A DNA stretch of 64,000 nucleotides, from NCBI RefSeq assembly GCF_000685095.1, contig NZ_BAYE01000005.1, forward strand, positions 62,001-126,000. The letters are read 5' to 3'. How positions within the stretch are numbered: position 1 is the first letter of the stretch; each line of letters opens with the position of its first letter. Positions 44,129-51,850 of the stretch are shown one piece after another. The notes under the pieces were generated by a model, which searched no databases, was not told where the DNA came from, and worked only from the letters and a program-made list of their open reading frames with translations. The position numbers and the translations under genes are program-made. The stretch is from Paraburkholderia caledonica NBRC 102488 (GTDB lineage Bacteria > Pseudomonadota > Gammaproteobacteria > Burkholderiales > Burkholderiaceae).

Positions 44129-44929
44129 ATGGGCTCTGACATTGTGAATATCCCGGCAATCAGCCGCTCTGCGGCAAATCCGTTCGACCTCGGCGGCAAG
44201 GTGGCCATCGTCACCGGCAGCAACACCGGCCTTGGCGCCGGCATGGCGCTCGCGCTTGCCCAGGCAGGCTGCGATATCGTCGGCGTATGTCGGGCCGATG
44301 CGGGCGATACGCCGGCGCGTGTCGAAGCCACCGGCCGAAGATTCGCGGACGTGCGTGCCGATCTTTCGTCCACCGCGCCGGTCGAGAACATCGTGCGCGC
44401 TGCCGTCGAAGCGTTTGGACGCATCGACGTGCTCGTCAACAACGCGGGCGTGATCCGCCGCCAGGACGCGCTCGATTTCACCGAGGACGATTGGGACGCG
44501 GTCATGGACCTCAACCTGAAAAGCCTCTTCTTTCTCGCCCAGGCCGCCGCCCGGCAGTTCGTCAAACAGCAAAGCGGCGGCAAGATCATCAACATCGCGT
44601 CGATGCTATCGTTCCAGGGCGGCATACGCGTCGCGTCCTACACGGCGTCCAAAAGCGGCGTGCTCGGCCTTACGCGGCTTCTCGCGAACGAATGGGCCGC
44701 GCAGCGCATCAACGTGAACGCAATCGCGCCGGGCTATATGGCGACGGCGAACACGGCGGCCTTGCGCGAAGACGCGCAGCGCAACGATGAAATCCTGAGC
44801 CGCATCCCGGCCGGGCGCTGGGGCGCGCCGGACGATCTCGCCGGTCCGGTGGTGTTCCTCGCATCGTCGGCGTCGGACTACGTGCACGGGCATACATTGG
44901 CAGTAGACGGCGGATGGCTCGCGCGCTGA
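44129..44929 (+). CDS. kduD: 2-deoxy-D-gluconate 3-dehydrogenase / DKI reductase
   Basis: A 266-residue short-chain dehydrogenase. Cofactor motif TGSNTGLGAGMALAL (about 30-44), NNAGVIRRQDALDF (about 107-120), catalytic Ser in NIASMLSFQGG and Tyr/Lys in YTASKSGVLGLTRLLANEWA (about 171-190), and the end AVDGGWLAR match KduD. It reduces 2,5-diketo-3-deoxygluconate to 2-keto-3-deoxygluconate, the step after KduI. It starts 63 bp after kduI in the same direction. With KduI interrupted, the pathway may be incomplete unless another isomerase exists. Confidence 0.9.
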   Translation: MGSDIVNIPAISRSAANPFDLGGKVAIVTGSNTGLGAGMALALAQAGCDIVGVCRADAGDTPARVEATGRRFADVRADLSSTAPVENIVRAAVEAFGRIDVLVNNAGVIRRQDALDFTEDDWDAVMDLNLKSLFFLAQAAARQFVKQQSGGKIINIASMLSFQGGIRVASYTASKSGVLGLTRLLANEWAAQRINVNAIAPGYMATANTAALREDAQRNDEILSRIPAGRWGAPDDLAGPVVFLASSASDYVHGHTLAVDGGWLAR

Positions 44930-45014
44930 CTCCGCAAAAAGCGCGCGAGACGGTATGCTCCGGGCGTTCGTCAACACGCGGTACAGAAAAGAGTTCGATC
45001 AGGGAATCACGGAA

Positions 45015-45890
45015 ATGGCAGCAACCGGCAAACAGCGCAAGGGCGACCCCGCAGCCCTCGTGCACGACGTGGAGAGCGGTGAGTGCGGCAACGACAAAGG
45101 CGAATCGGCTTCGTCCATTGGCCGCGTGTTCGCTCTTCTCGCCGCGATCGGCGACAGCGGACAGATCGGCATCAGCGAGTTGTCGCAACGTCTCGGCATG
45201 TCGAAGACCACCGTGCACCGCGTGGTTCAGACGCTGAAGGCACTCGGCTACGTCACGCAGGAAGTCGAGACCGAGCGCTATCGCCTGACCATCCGGCTAT
45301 TCGAACTGGGTGCGAAGGCGCTGGAAAGCGTCGATCTGGTGCGCGAAGCCGATGTGGAAATGCGCCGCATCGGCGCGGTGACTCGCGAGGCGGTGCACCT
45401 GGGCGCATTCGACGAAGACGCGATCATCTACATTCACAAGATCGACGCCGACTACGGACTGCGCATGCAGTCGCGCATCGGCCGGCGCAATCCGTTGCAT
45501 AGCACGGCAATCGGCAAAGTGCTGCTCGCATGGATGGACCCCGCCGACGCGCGTGAGGTGCTCTCTCACGTCGAATTCCGTAAGTCGACGCAAAAGACGC
45601 TGTCGTCGGCCGAGGCCGTGTTGAGCATTCTGCCGCGCGTTCGCGAGCAAGGTTACGGCGAGGACAACGAAGAACAGGAGGAAGGCTTGCAGTGTCTCGC
45701 GGTGCCTGTCTTCGACCGTTTCGGCCGAGTGATCGCGGGACTGTCGGTTTCGTTTCCGACAATGCGCTGCGGCGCCGATACCAAGTCGCACTACGTCGCG
45801 CTGTTGAAGCAATCCGGCCAGGCGATTTCGGCGCGGCTCGGCTATCGCGAGGAGGCCGCGCCCGAGCACGCGGCCGTCCAGCCCGGCTAA
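45015..45890 (+). CDS. kdgR: IclR-family regulator, KdgR-like
   Basis: A 291-residue IclR-family repressor. The winged helix-turn-helix is at about 35-95 (SSIGRVFALLAAIGDSGQIG, then LSQRLGMSKTTVHRVVQTLK) and the effector domain follows to about 280 (EAVHLGAFDEDAIIYIHKID, RRNPLHSTAIGKVLLAWM, GLQCLAVPVFDRFGRVIAGL). This is the KdgR pattern; KdgR binds 2-keto-3-deoxygluconate and represses pectin catabolism genes. ATG 45015 is preferred over ATG 44955, which has no ribosome site. It is downstream of kduD and likely controls kdgT, kduI and kduD through the dyads at 43016 and 43115. Confidence 0.82.
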   Translation: MAATGKQRKGDPAALVHDVESGECGNDKGESASSIGRVFALLAAIGDSGQIGISELSQRLGMSKTTVHRVVQTLKALGYVTQEVETERYRLTIRLFELGAKALESVDLVREADVEMRRIGAVTREAVHLGAFDEDAIIYIHKIDADYGLRMQSRIGRRNPLHSTAIGKVLLAWMDPADAREVLSHVEFRKSTQKTLSSAEAVLSILPRVREQGYGEDNEEQEEGLQCLAVPVFDRFGRVIAGLSVSFPTMRCGADTKSHYVALLKQSGQAISARLGYREEAAPEHAAVQPG

Positions 45891-46145
45891 GCGGATGCGA
45901 GTGCAGCGCGCGGCTGCACTCGCAGATGAGATGGGGCACGTTGCGCAACGACGCGGGCCAGACCTTGCATGCCGCGGTAAGTCTGCTAATGATTGATCCG
46001 CGGAAACCTGCTTCTCATGTGCTTATCACGCACGAGGCGGCAATCGCCACGCGCGGTCGCGGTCTCCGAAAATGGTTGGCATATCGGCACAGCGCGACAC
46101 ATCAGCAGCGCTGAGGCTGCGCCGATACGCAGGCGCACGTTTCGC

Positions 46146-46700
46146 TCAAGGCAGCATTCGCTGCAAAACCAGATCCTTGAGAACGAAACGATGATAAAGC
46201 GCGCCGGCGACATGCAAGCCGATCAGCACCAGCAACGCCCACGCAAGATAACCGTGTATGTCGCCCATTTCATGGCCGACGCTCGAGCCGACAGACGAAA
46301 GCGACGGATAAGGCAGCAGACCGGCGAGCTTTACCGACCAGCCGCGCGACGACGCATTCGCCCATCCCAGCAAAGGCACGATGACGAGCGCAAGGTACAG
46401 CAAACCATGCGTGACATGCGAAACGGTGCGAAGCAATGGCGACACAGGTGCGGGCCCAGGCCGATGCGTGAGTCGCCAGACGATTCTCAGAACCACGGCC
46501 GCAACCAGGGCCGCGCCCACTCCCAGATGCCACGCGATTAGCCCTTCGGGCCGGGTGCCCTTGTGAATGTCAGGCATGGTCCAGCCGATTATGAATTGCG
46601 CCGCGATCAGCGCGACCACGAGCCAGTGAAGGAACTTGGCGACGCCATCATAGCCGGTCGCGTAAAGGTGCGAGCGGGTATCGATAGATTGCATGCTCAT
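46146..46700 (-). CDS. Cytochrome b561 family protein
   Basis: A 184-residue membrane haem b protein with four hydrophobic helices. Haem-ligand histidines appear in FLHWLVVALIAAQF (about 24), IAWHLGVGAAL (about 58), VSHVTHGLLYLALV (about 93-97) and MGDIHGYLAWALLV (about 149). Proteins of this CybB type move electrons from quinol to periplasmic acceptors such as superoxide. ATG 46700 and ATG 46694 are both possible starts. A promoter with a PmrA-box-like repeat lies about 60-95 bp upstream, so the gene may belong to the regulon of the two-component system at 32928. Confidence 0.9.
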   Translation of the reverse strand: MSMQSIDTRSHLYATGYDGVAKFLHWLVVALIAAQFIIGWTMPDIHKGTRPEGLIAWHLGVGAALVAAVVLRIVWRLTHRPGPAPVSPLLRTVSHVTHGLLYLALVIVPLLGWANASSRGWSVKLAGLLPYPSLSSVGSSVGHEMGDIHGYLAWALLVLIGLHVAGALYHRFVLKDLVLQRMLP

Positions 46701-46762
46701 GAGAGGGGGCCGTTATCAAAGCGTCGTGGGGAGCCGCGTGTCGCGGCCGCATGGGAGCCAGT

Positions 46763-46795
46763 ATGCTACGGCGCGAATCTTAAGAAAAGCTGATG
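46763..46795 (-). promoter_or_regulatory. PmrA/QseB-box-like promoter of cytochrome b561, copy 3
   Basis: On the minus strand CATCAG (46795-46790), five bases, CTTAAG (46784-46779), ten bases, then TAGCAT (46768-46763). The layout and the -10 hexamer are the same as at hpnJ; the first half-site is weaker and flanking bases differ, so this is a related but not copied site. Transcription would start about 56 bases ahead of the coding start. Confidence 0.6.
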
Positions 46796-47177
46796 TCGCG
46801 CCGCGCGCCACTTCCGCTCACGCGTGAATGACGCCAGGGCTCGACACGAAGCGCCAGTCTGCAACCGAATGTATCCGCGAGGCATGCGCGCGGTTCCTCG
46901 TCATTGTCGCGGCTTGCCGGTATCGGCAGCAGCGAAGCTTCAGCGCGGCGCAAGTAGTTGAGTCCGCAATCACCCGGCGTTTTCGCAGCACGCTCAACGG
47001 CTTGCCTGTCGCGCGCACCACGTCGCAGCTCACTTCACCGCCCTTGCTTACCCTCGCTTGCCCACATGCCGCGCATTGCTTTCGCGCAATGCTATCGACA
47101 CGTCCTGTTACACACGAACACAACGGTAATTCCGCCTCTCAGTAGAGTTCGGATCAACAGGAAAAGGAGCAAACCTC
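46796..47177. other. About 380 bp without a supported gene
   Basis: Open frames on both strands here lack coding composition. The last 20 bases hold AAAAGGAGC (47162-47170), the ribosome site of the small lipoprotein gene that follows. Its promoter should lie within this stretch but is not clear. Confidence 0.45.
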
Positions 47178-47300
47178 ATGAAACGAATTTTCGCGCTGGC
47201 CATTCTGGCGGTAACGCTCGGCACTGCACTGAGCGGTTGCATCGTGGTCCCCGACGGCGGCGGCTATCACGACCATTATCGTTACCACGATCGTTACTGA
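47178..47300 (+). CDS. Small lipoprotein, 40 residues
   Basis: A short gene with a strong AGGAG ribosome site. It encodes a lipoprotein signal peptide (Lys/Arg at residues 2-3, hydrophobic core, lipobox LSGC with Cys21) and a 19-residue mature part rich in Gly, His, Tyr and Asp (GGYHDHYRYHDRY). The mature part is too small for a fold and may bind metal or act at the envelope. The His/Tyr-rich chemistry resembles that of the next gene's product, suggesting they are related functionally. Family unknown. Confidence 0.75.
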   Translation: MKRIFALAILAVTLGTALSGCIVVPDGGGYHDHYRYHDRY

Positions 47301-47353
47301 TCGCGGTACACACGACCGTCCACGCTCAATCATAAAAACGCGGGAACCCCCAC

Positions 47354-47722
47354 ATGAATCGAACACAAAACCGTTTGCTGTCCATTGCAATCGTCGCGGG
47401 TCTTGGTATCGGCGCGTCTACCGCCGCGCTTGCTCACGTCGACGTCGGCGTGAACATCGGCGTGCCCGGCATCGCGTATGCGCCCGAGCCTGTCTATGCA
47501 CCGCCTCCGCCGCCCGTATATGCGCCGCCGCCACCGGTCGTGGTCGTGAGCCCAGGCTGGTATGGCGAGCGTTACTACGACGGCCACCGCTACTGGGAGC
47601 GACGCGAGTGGGAAGAACGTCATCGCGAACGTGAATGGCGTGACGCGCGCGGTCCGCACGGCGACTGGCGTGGCCACGGCAACGGACATGGTGAATGGCA
47701 CGGCCACGGCGGCGATCATTGA
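47354..47722 (+). CDS. Secreted Pro-rich and His/Gly-rich small protein
   Basis: A 122-residue protein with a signal peptide (SIAIVAGLGIGASTAALAH, cleavage near residue 28), a Pro-rich stretch with repeated YAPPPP units (about 45-62), a Tyr/Arg/Trp/Glu-rich centre (YYDGHRYWERREWEERHRER) and a Gly/His-rich tail (HGNGHGEWHGHGGDH). Proteins with this layout are common in Burkholderia and are predicted periplasmic or surface proteins with no known role; the His tail suggests metal binding. It lies 53 bp after the small lipoprotein gene. Confidence 0.75.
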   Translation: MNRTQNRLLSIAIVAGLGIGASTAALAHVDVGVNIGVPGIAYAPEPVYAPPPPPVYAPPPPVVVVSPGWYGERYYDGHRYWERREWEERHREREWRDARGPHGDWRGHGNGHGEWHGHGGDH

Positions 47723-47805
47723 CGCTTGCTGCGCGGCGTTATTGTCGATGAACATCGCGCCGCGCGGCATTGGTTTGCGCGTCAGCACTTTGCAGGAGCG
47801 ACAGT

Positions 47806-48075
47806 TTGCTACGCACTGATCTACGGCGAGTCGCCGCGCAGGTAGACGGCACGCTCGTCTGCGCGGAATACAGCGAACAGACCGGCCAATTGTGTTTGCG
47901 CCAGGACGGCACACTCGTTCGCGAATGGTTCCCGCCGCACTCGTGGACCGCGATTGCGTCGGTGGCGGGGGCGCGGCATTGGGGCACGCGTCCCACCGAC
48001 GACGATCTGCTCGCGTTGTTACGCAACGAGATGACCTTGTTGCGCACACCGCAAGGAAATGCGTCGCAGAAGTAA
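47806..48075 (+). CDS. Hypothetical protein, TTG start
   Basis: An 89-residue reading with a TTG start at 47806 preceded by AGGAG at seven bases. It is rich in acidic and hydrophobic residues in a globular pattern (VAAQVDGTLVCAEYSEQTGQ, REWFPPHSWTAIASV, DDDLLALLRNEMTLLRTPQG). No recognised family, no signal peptide, no membrane helix. Good ribosome spacing and balanced composition make it a likely gene, although the non-ATG start lowers certainty. Confidence 0.5.
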   Translation: MLRTDLRRVAAQVDGTLVCAEYSEQTGQLCLRQDGTLVREWFPPHSWTAIASVAGARHWGTRPTDDDLLALLRNEMTLLRTPQGNASQK

Positions 48076-48108
48076 AAAAGCGCGCGACGCTCGATGCGTT
48101 GCGCGCTT
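48074..48108 (-). terminator. Intrinsic terminator on the minus strand
   Basis: A 13-bp stem (48078-48090 with 48096-48108, one G-U pair) around a five-base loop is followed on the minus strand by T residues (complement of A74-A79). It lies about 90 bases past the end of the small secreted protein gene at 48196 and closes that transcript. Confidence 0.8.
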
Positions 48109-48195
48109 CTCGACCGGCGTTTCACCGGTTCCGCTTCTAACACCTGCGTTGCGGACCTCGTTTCAAAACCTTTTCCGCAACCGCTTTCCAGCCAC

Positions 48196-48447
48196 TTACC
48201 GCGCGTTGTACACCGGCGGCGAGTACGAACTGAACGTAACGTCACCGCCGCGGCCCGCTTGCGAGGTGCCGTGGCCGCCCGAACCATAGCCGCTGTTATC
48301 GGCTCGCGCGAAGCCCTGCTGACCAGCGGCCTCGGTTTGCACAGCCTGCGGTTCCTGCGTCGCAGCTTGCGCAGACGGCTGCGCGAACGAAGCGATCGGT
48401 GCGCCAAGCACCGCAGCAATTGCAACAGCCTGAATGAGCGATTTCAT
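48196..48447 (-). CDS. Small secreted protein, DUF4148-like signal peptide
   Basis: An 83-residue protein that begins MKSLIQAVAIAAVLGAPIAS, the signal peptide typical of Burkholderia DUF4148 proteins. The mature part lacks the DUF4148 core and instead is rich in Gln, Ala, Gly and Ser (GYGSGGHGTSQAGRGGD), ending SYSPPVYNAR. ATG 48447 has GGAGG at eight bases. It is a stand-alone gene with its own terminator. Role unknown. Confidence 0.75.
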   Translation of the reverse strand: MKSLIQAVAIAAVLGAPIASFAQPSAQAATQEPQAVQTEAAGQQGFARADNSGYGSGGHGTSQAGRGGDVTFSSYSPPVYNAR

Positions 48448-48603
48448 TTTGACCACCTCCGGTCATGTCTTCTGCGTATGCTGCAAACGGGATTTGCTCG
48501 CAGCGATGAAGGCAGTGTAGGCGCGCGGCGACACAGGATAAATCCGTTAATCCTGAATTCAGTGTTGCGGTTGCGCCGACAATCGGAAGCGGTCGAGCCG
48601 CGC

Positions 48604-49836
<1,233 letters not shown>

Positions 49837-50036
49837 CTATCGCGCAACGCGATATTCGAGATACGCTCTATCCAGTTTTGCGATAAGGCACTCTGAGTTC
49901 AAGCGCTGCTGAATTGCGCCAATACCGCGCGACGCCCTACTGACGGCGCTCGCGGCGCGGCCGTTCGCCATGCGGTCCGAGCCCGCACTGAACAGGCACT
50001 CAAGGTAAACCCCGAGCGCGATATCAGTCGCAGCGT

Positions 50037-51608
50037 TCACGCAAGAAACAGCCGATACACCGGATTGTGCGTCTCTTCCCAATGCGGATAACCGAGGGTG
50101 GCGAGAAAGCGCTCGAACTCCGCGTTGTCCGACTGCGGCACCTGAATGCCGACGAGAATCGAGCTATAGTCCGCGCCCTGATTACGATAATGGAAAAGGC
50201 TGATATTCCAGTCAGGTGCCATCGACGAAAGAAACTTCATCAGCGCACCCGGCCGCTCGGGAAACTCGAAGCGGAAGAGGCGTTCGTCGTGTGCGAGCGG
50301 CGAGCGGCCGCCGACCATGTAACGGATGTGCTGCTTCGAGAGTTCATCGAACGTCAGATCGACGGTGGCAAAGTTGTGCGCCTCGAACGCGCCCGCAATC
50401 TGCGCCGATTCGCTGCGGTTCCGGATCTGCACGCCCACGAAAATGTGCGCGGACTCGGCCTGCGCGATCCGGTAATTGAATTCGGTGACGCTGCGCGTGC
50501 CGACCAGTTCGCAAAAGCGCCTGAAGCTGCCGCGCTCTTCGGGAATGGTCACCGCGAACACCGCTTCGCGCGCTTCGCCCACTTCCGCGCGCTCGGCCAC
50601 GAAACGCATGCGGTCGAAGTTCATGTTCGCGCCCGACGTGATCGCGATCAGCGTCTGGTTCTCGATGCCTTCGCGCTCCGCATATTGCTTCGCGCCCGCG
50701 ACCGCGAGCGAGCCCGCCGGTTCAAGCACGCTGCGGGTGTCCTGAAAGACGTCCTTGATCGCGGCGCACAGCGCGTCGGTGTTCACGAGCAGCACGTCGT
50801 CCAGATATTCGCTGCACAGGCGGAAGGTTTCTTCGCCGACGAGCTTCACCGCGGTGCCGTCGGAGAACAGGCCGACTTCGTTTAGCGTGACGCGCTCGCC
50901 GGCTTTCAGCGATGCGGCCATCGCGCACGAGTCGTCGGTCTGCACGCCGATCACCTTGATCTCGGGACGCACCGATTTCACATACGCCGCAACACCCGCC
51001 GCGAGTCCGCCGCCGCCGATCGGCACGAAGATCGCGTGAATCGGGCCCTGATGCTGACTCAGGATTTCCATTGCAACCGTGCCTTGCCCGGCGATCACAT
51101 ACGGATCGTCGAACGGATGCACGAAGGTCAGCCCGCGCTCTTCCTGCAGTTGCACCGCGTGGCCGTAGGCATCGCTATACGACTCGCCGAACTGCACGAC
51201 CTCGACGGTCGGGCCGCCATGCGCGCGCACCGCGTCGACCTTGACCTGCGGCGTGGTGACCGGCACGACGATGATCGCCTTCACGCCCATGCGCGCGGCA
51301 GACAGCGCGACGCCCTGCGCATGATTGCCCGCCGACGCGGTGATCACGCCGCGCATGAGCGCCTCGGCGGGAATATGCGCCATCTTGTTGTACGCGCCGC
51401 GCACCTTGAACGAGAACACCGGCTGGTTGTCCTCGCGCTTCAGATAGACCGGATTGCGCAGGCGCGCCGACAGTTGCGGCGCGCGTTCGAGTTCGGTCTC
51501 GCGCGCCACGTCGTAGACGCGTGCGGTGAGGGTTTTCTTCAGATAGTCGTGTCGAAGCGCGACGCTGTCAGCCGTTTCGGCGACCTGTTCGAGTTGGTGT
51601 GACGGCAA
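50037..51608 (-). CDS. ilvA: Threonine deaminase, biosynthetic
   Basis: PLP enzyme that makes 2-oxobutyrate from threonine for isoleucine synthesis. The PLP lysine is in PVFSFKVRGAYNKM (about 59), the phosphate loop TASAGNHAQGVALSA (about 87-101) and GGGGLAAGVAAYVK (about 190-203) follow; the C-terminal 190 residues hold two ACT-like regulatory domains (FRRFCELVGTRSVTEFNYRI, FEFPERPGALMKFLSSMAPD). TTG 51608 is chosen because AGGAG lies six bases upstream; it gives 523 residues. The open frame runs on to ATG 51674, but that ATG sits at the end of a terminator T tract. Expression is controlled by the attenuator just upstream. Confidence 0.93.
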   Translation of the reverse strand: MPSHQLEQVAETADSVALRHDYLKKTLTARVYDVARETELERAPQLSARLRNPVYLKREDNQPVFSFKVRGAYNKMAHIPAEALMRGVITASAGNHAQGVALSAARMGVKAIIVVPVTTPQVKVDAVRAHGGPTVEVVQFGESYSDAYGHAVQLQEERGLTFVHPFDDPYVIAGQGTVAMEILSQHQGPIHAIFVPIGGGGLAAGVAAYVKSVRPEIKVIGVQTDDSCAMAASLKAGERVTLNEVGLFSDGTAVKLVGEETFRLCSEYLDDVLLVNTDALCAAIKDVFQDTRSVLEPAGSLAVAGAKQYAEREGIENQTLIAITSGANMNFDRMRFVAERAEVGEAREAVFAVTIPEERGSFRRFCELVGTRSVTEFNYRIAQAESAHIFVGVQIRNRSESAQIAGAFEAHNFATVDLTFDELSKQHIRYMVGGRSPLAHDERLFRFEFPERPGALMKFLSSMAPDWNISLFHYRNQGADYSSILVGIQVPQSDNAEFERFLATLGYPHWEETHNPVYRLFLA

Positions 51609-51673
51609 GGCAAGCTCCTGTGCGGCAAGCGCGTAGCATCGAAAAGCGACCAGGAGGCGGGAGCAGGCGGACA

Positions 51674-51702
51674 TAAAAAAACCCGCCTCGTGGGGCGGGT
51701 TA
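51674..51702 (-). terminator. Attenuator terminator upstream of ilvA
   Basis: On the minus strand AACCCGCC (51701-51694) pairs with GGCGGGTT (51687-51680) around a six-base loop and is followed by T residues to 51675. It lies between the leader peptide and ilvA, so transcripts that form it stop before ilvA. Confidence 0.92.
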
Positions 51703-51736
51703 TGTGTGACTGCTATCAGACGCGCGCTAACCCACC
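51694..51736 (-). promoter_or_regulatory. Antiterminator pairing of the ilvA attenuator
   Basis: GGTGGGTTA at the end of the leader peptide (minus strand 51736-51728) is complementary over nine bases, with one G-U, to TAACCCGCC (51702-51694), which is the 5' arm of the terminator. Formation of this pair destroys the terminator. The first element overlaps the Val, Gly and stop codons of the leader, so a ribosome reaching the stop would mask it and allow termination, while stalling at the upstream Ile codons would leave it free. Confidence 0.85.
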
Positions 51737-51789
51737 ATTCGATGAATGATGCTAATAATCAGCGCAATACGGATGTCGAGGCAGTTCAT
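51727..51789 (-). CDS. ilvL: ilvA leader peptide, Ile-rich
   Basis: A 20-residue peptide encoded on the minus strand from ATG 51789 to TAG 51727. Six of its codons are Ile (three in the run IISII plus others at residues 6 and 8), with two Leu and one Val: MNCLDIRIALIISIIHRMVG. It is followed by an antiterminator and a terminator ahead of ilvA, so it should act as a sensor of charged tRNA-Ile. No good ribosome site precedes it; the predicted transcription start falls within a base or two of its ATG, so it may be translated leaderless. Confidence 0.85.
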   Translation of the reverse strand: MNCLDIRIALIISIIHRMVG

Positions 51790-51796
51790 GTGGCCG

Positions 51797-51825
51797 ATCA
51801 TCGTTGACTTGTGGGGGTTTGTCAA
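51797..51825 (-). promoter_or_regulatory. Promoter of the ilvA leader
   Basis: TTGACA (51825-51820), a 17-bp spacer and GATGAT (51802-51797) on the minus strand form a sigma-70 promoter with a perfect -35. Transcription would start at about 51790, next to the leader-peptide ATG. It lies just past the stop of the hydrolase gene at 51851, so ilvA has its own promoter. Confidence 0.7.
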
Positions 51826-51850
51826 TGCCGGTGCCGTAGGCCGCGATCTC

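Noticed and set aside
49837..50082. An 81-codon minus-strand frame overlapping the ilvA end
   Set aside because: Overlaps ilvA in another frame and lacks a ribosome site and any recognisable fold.
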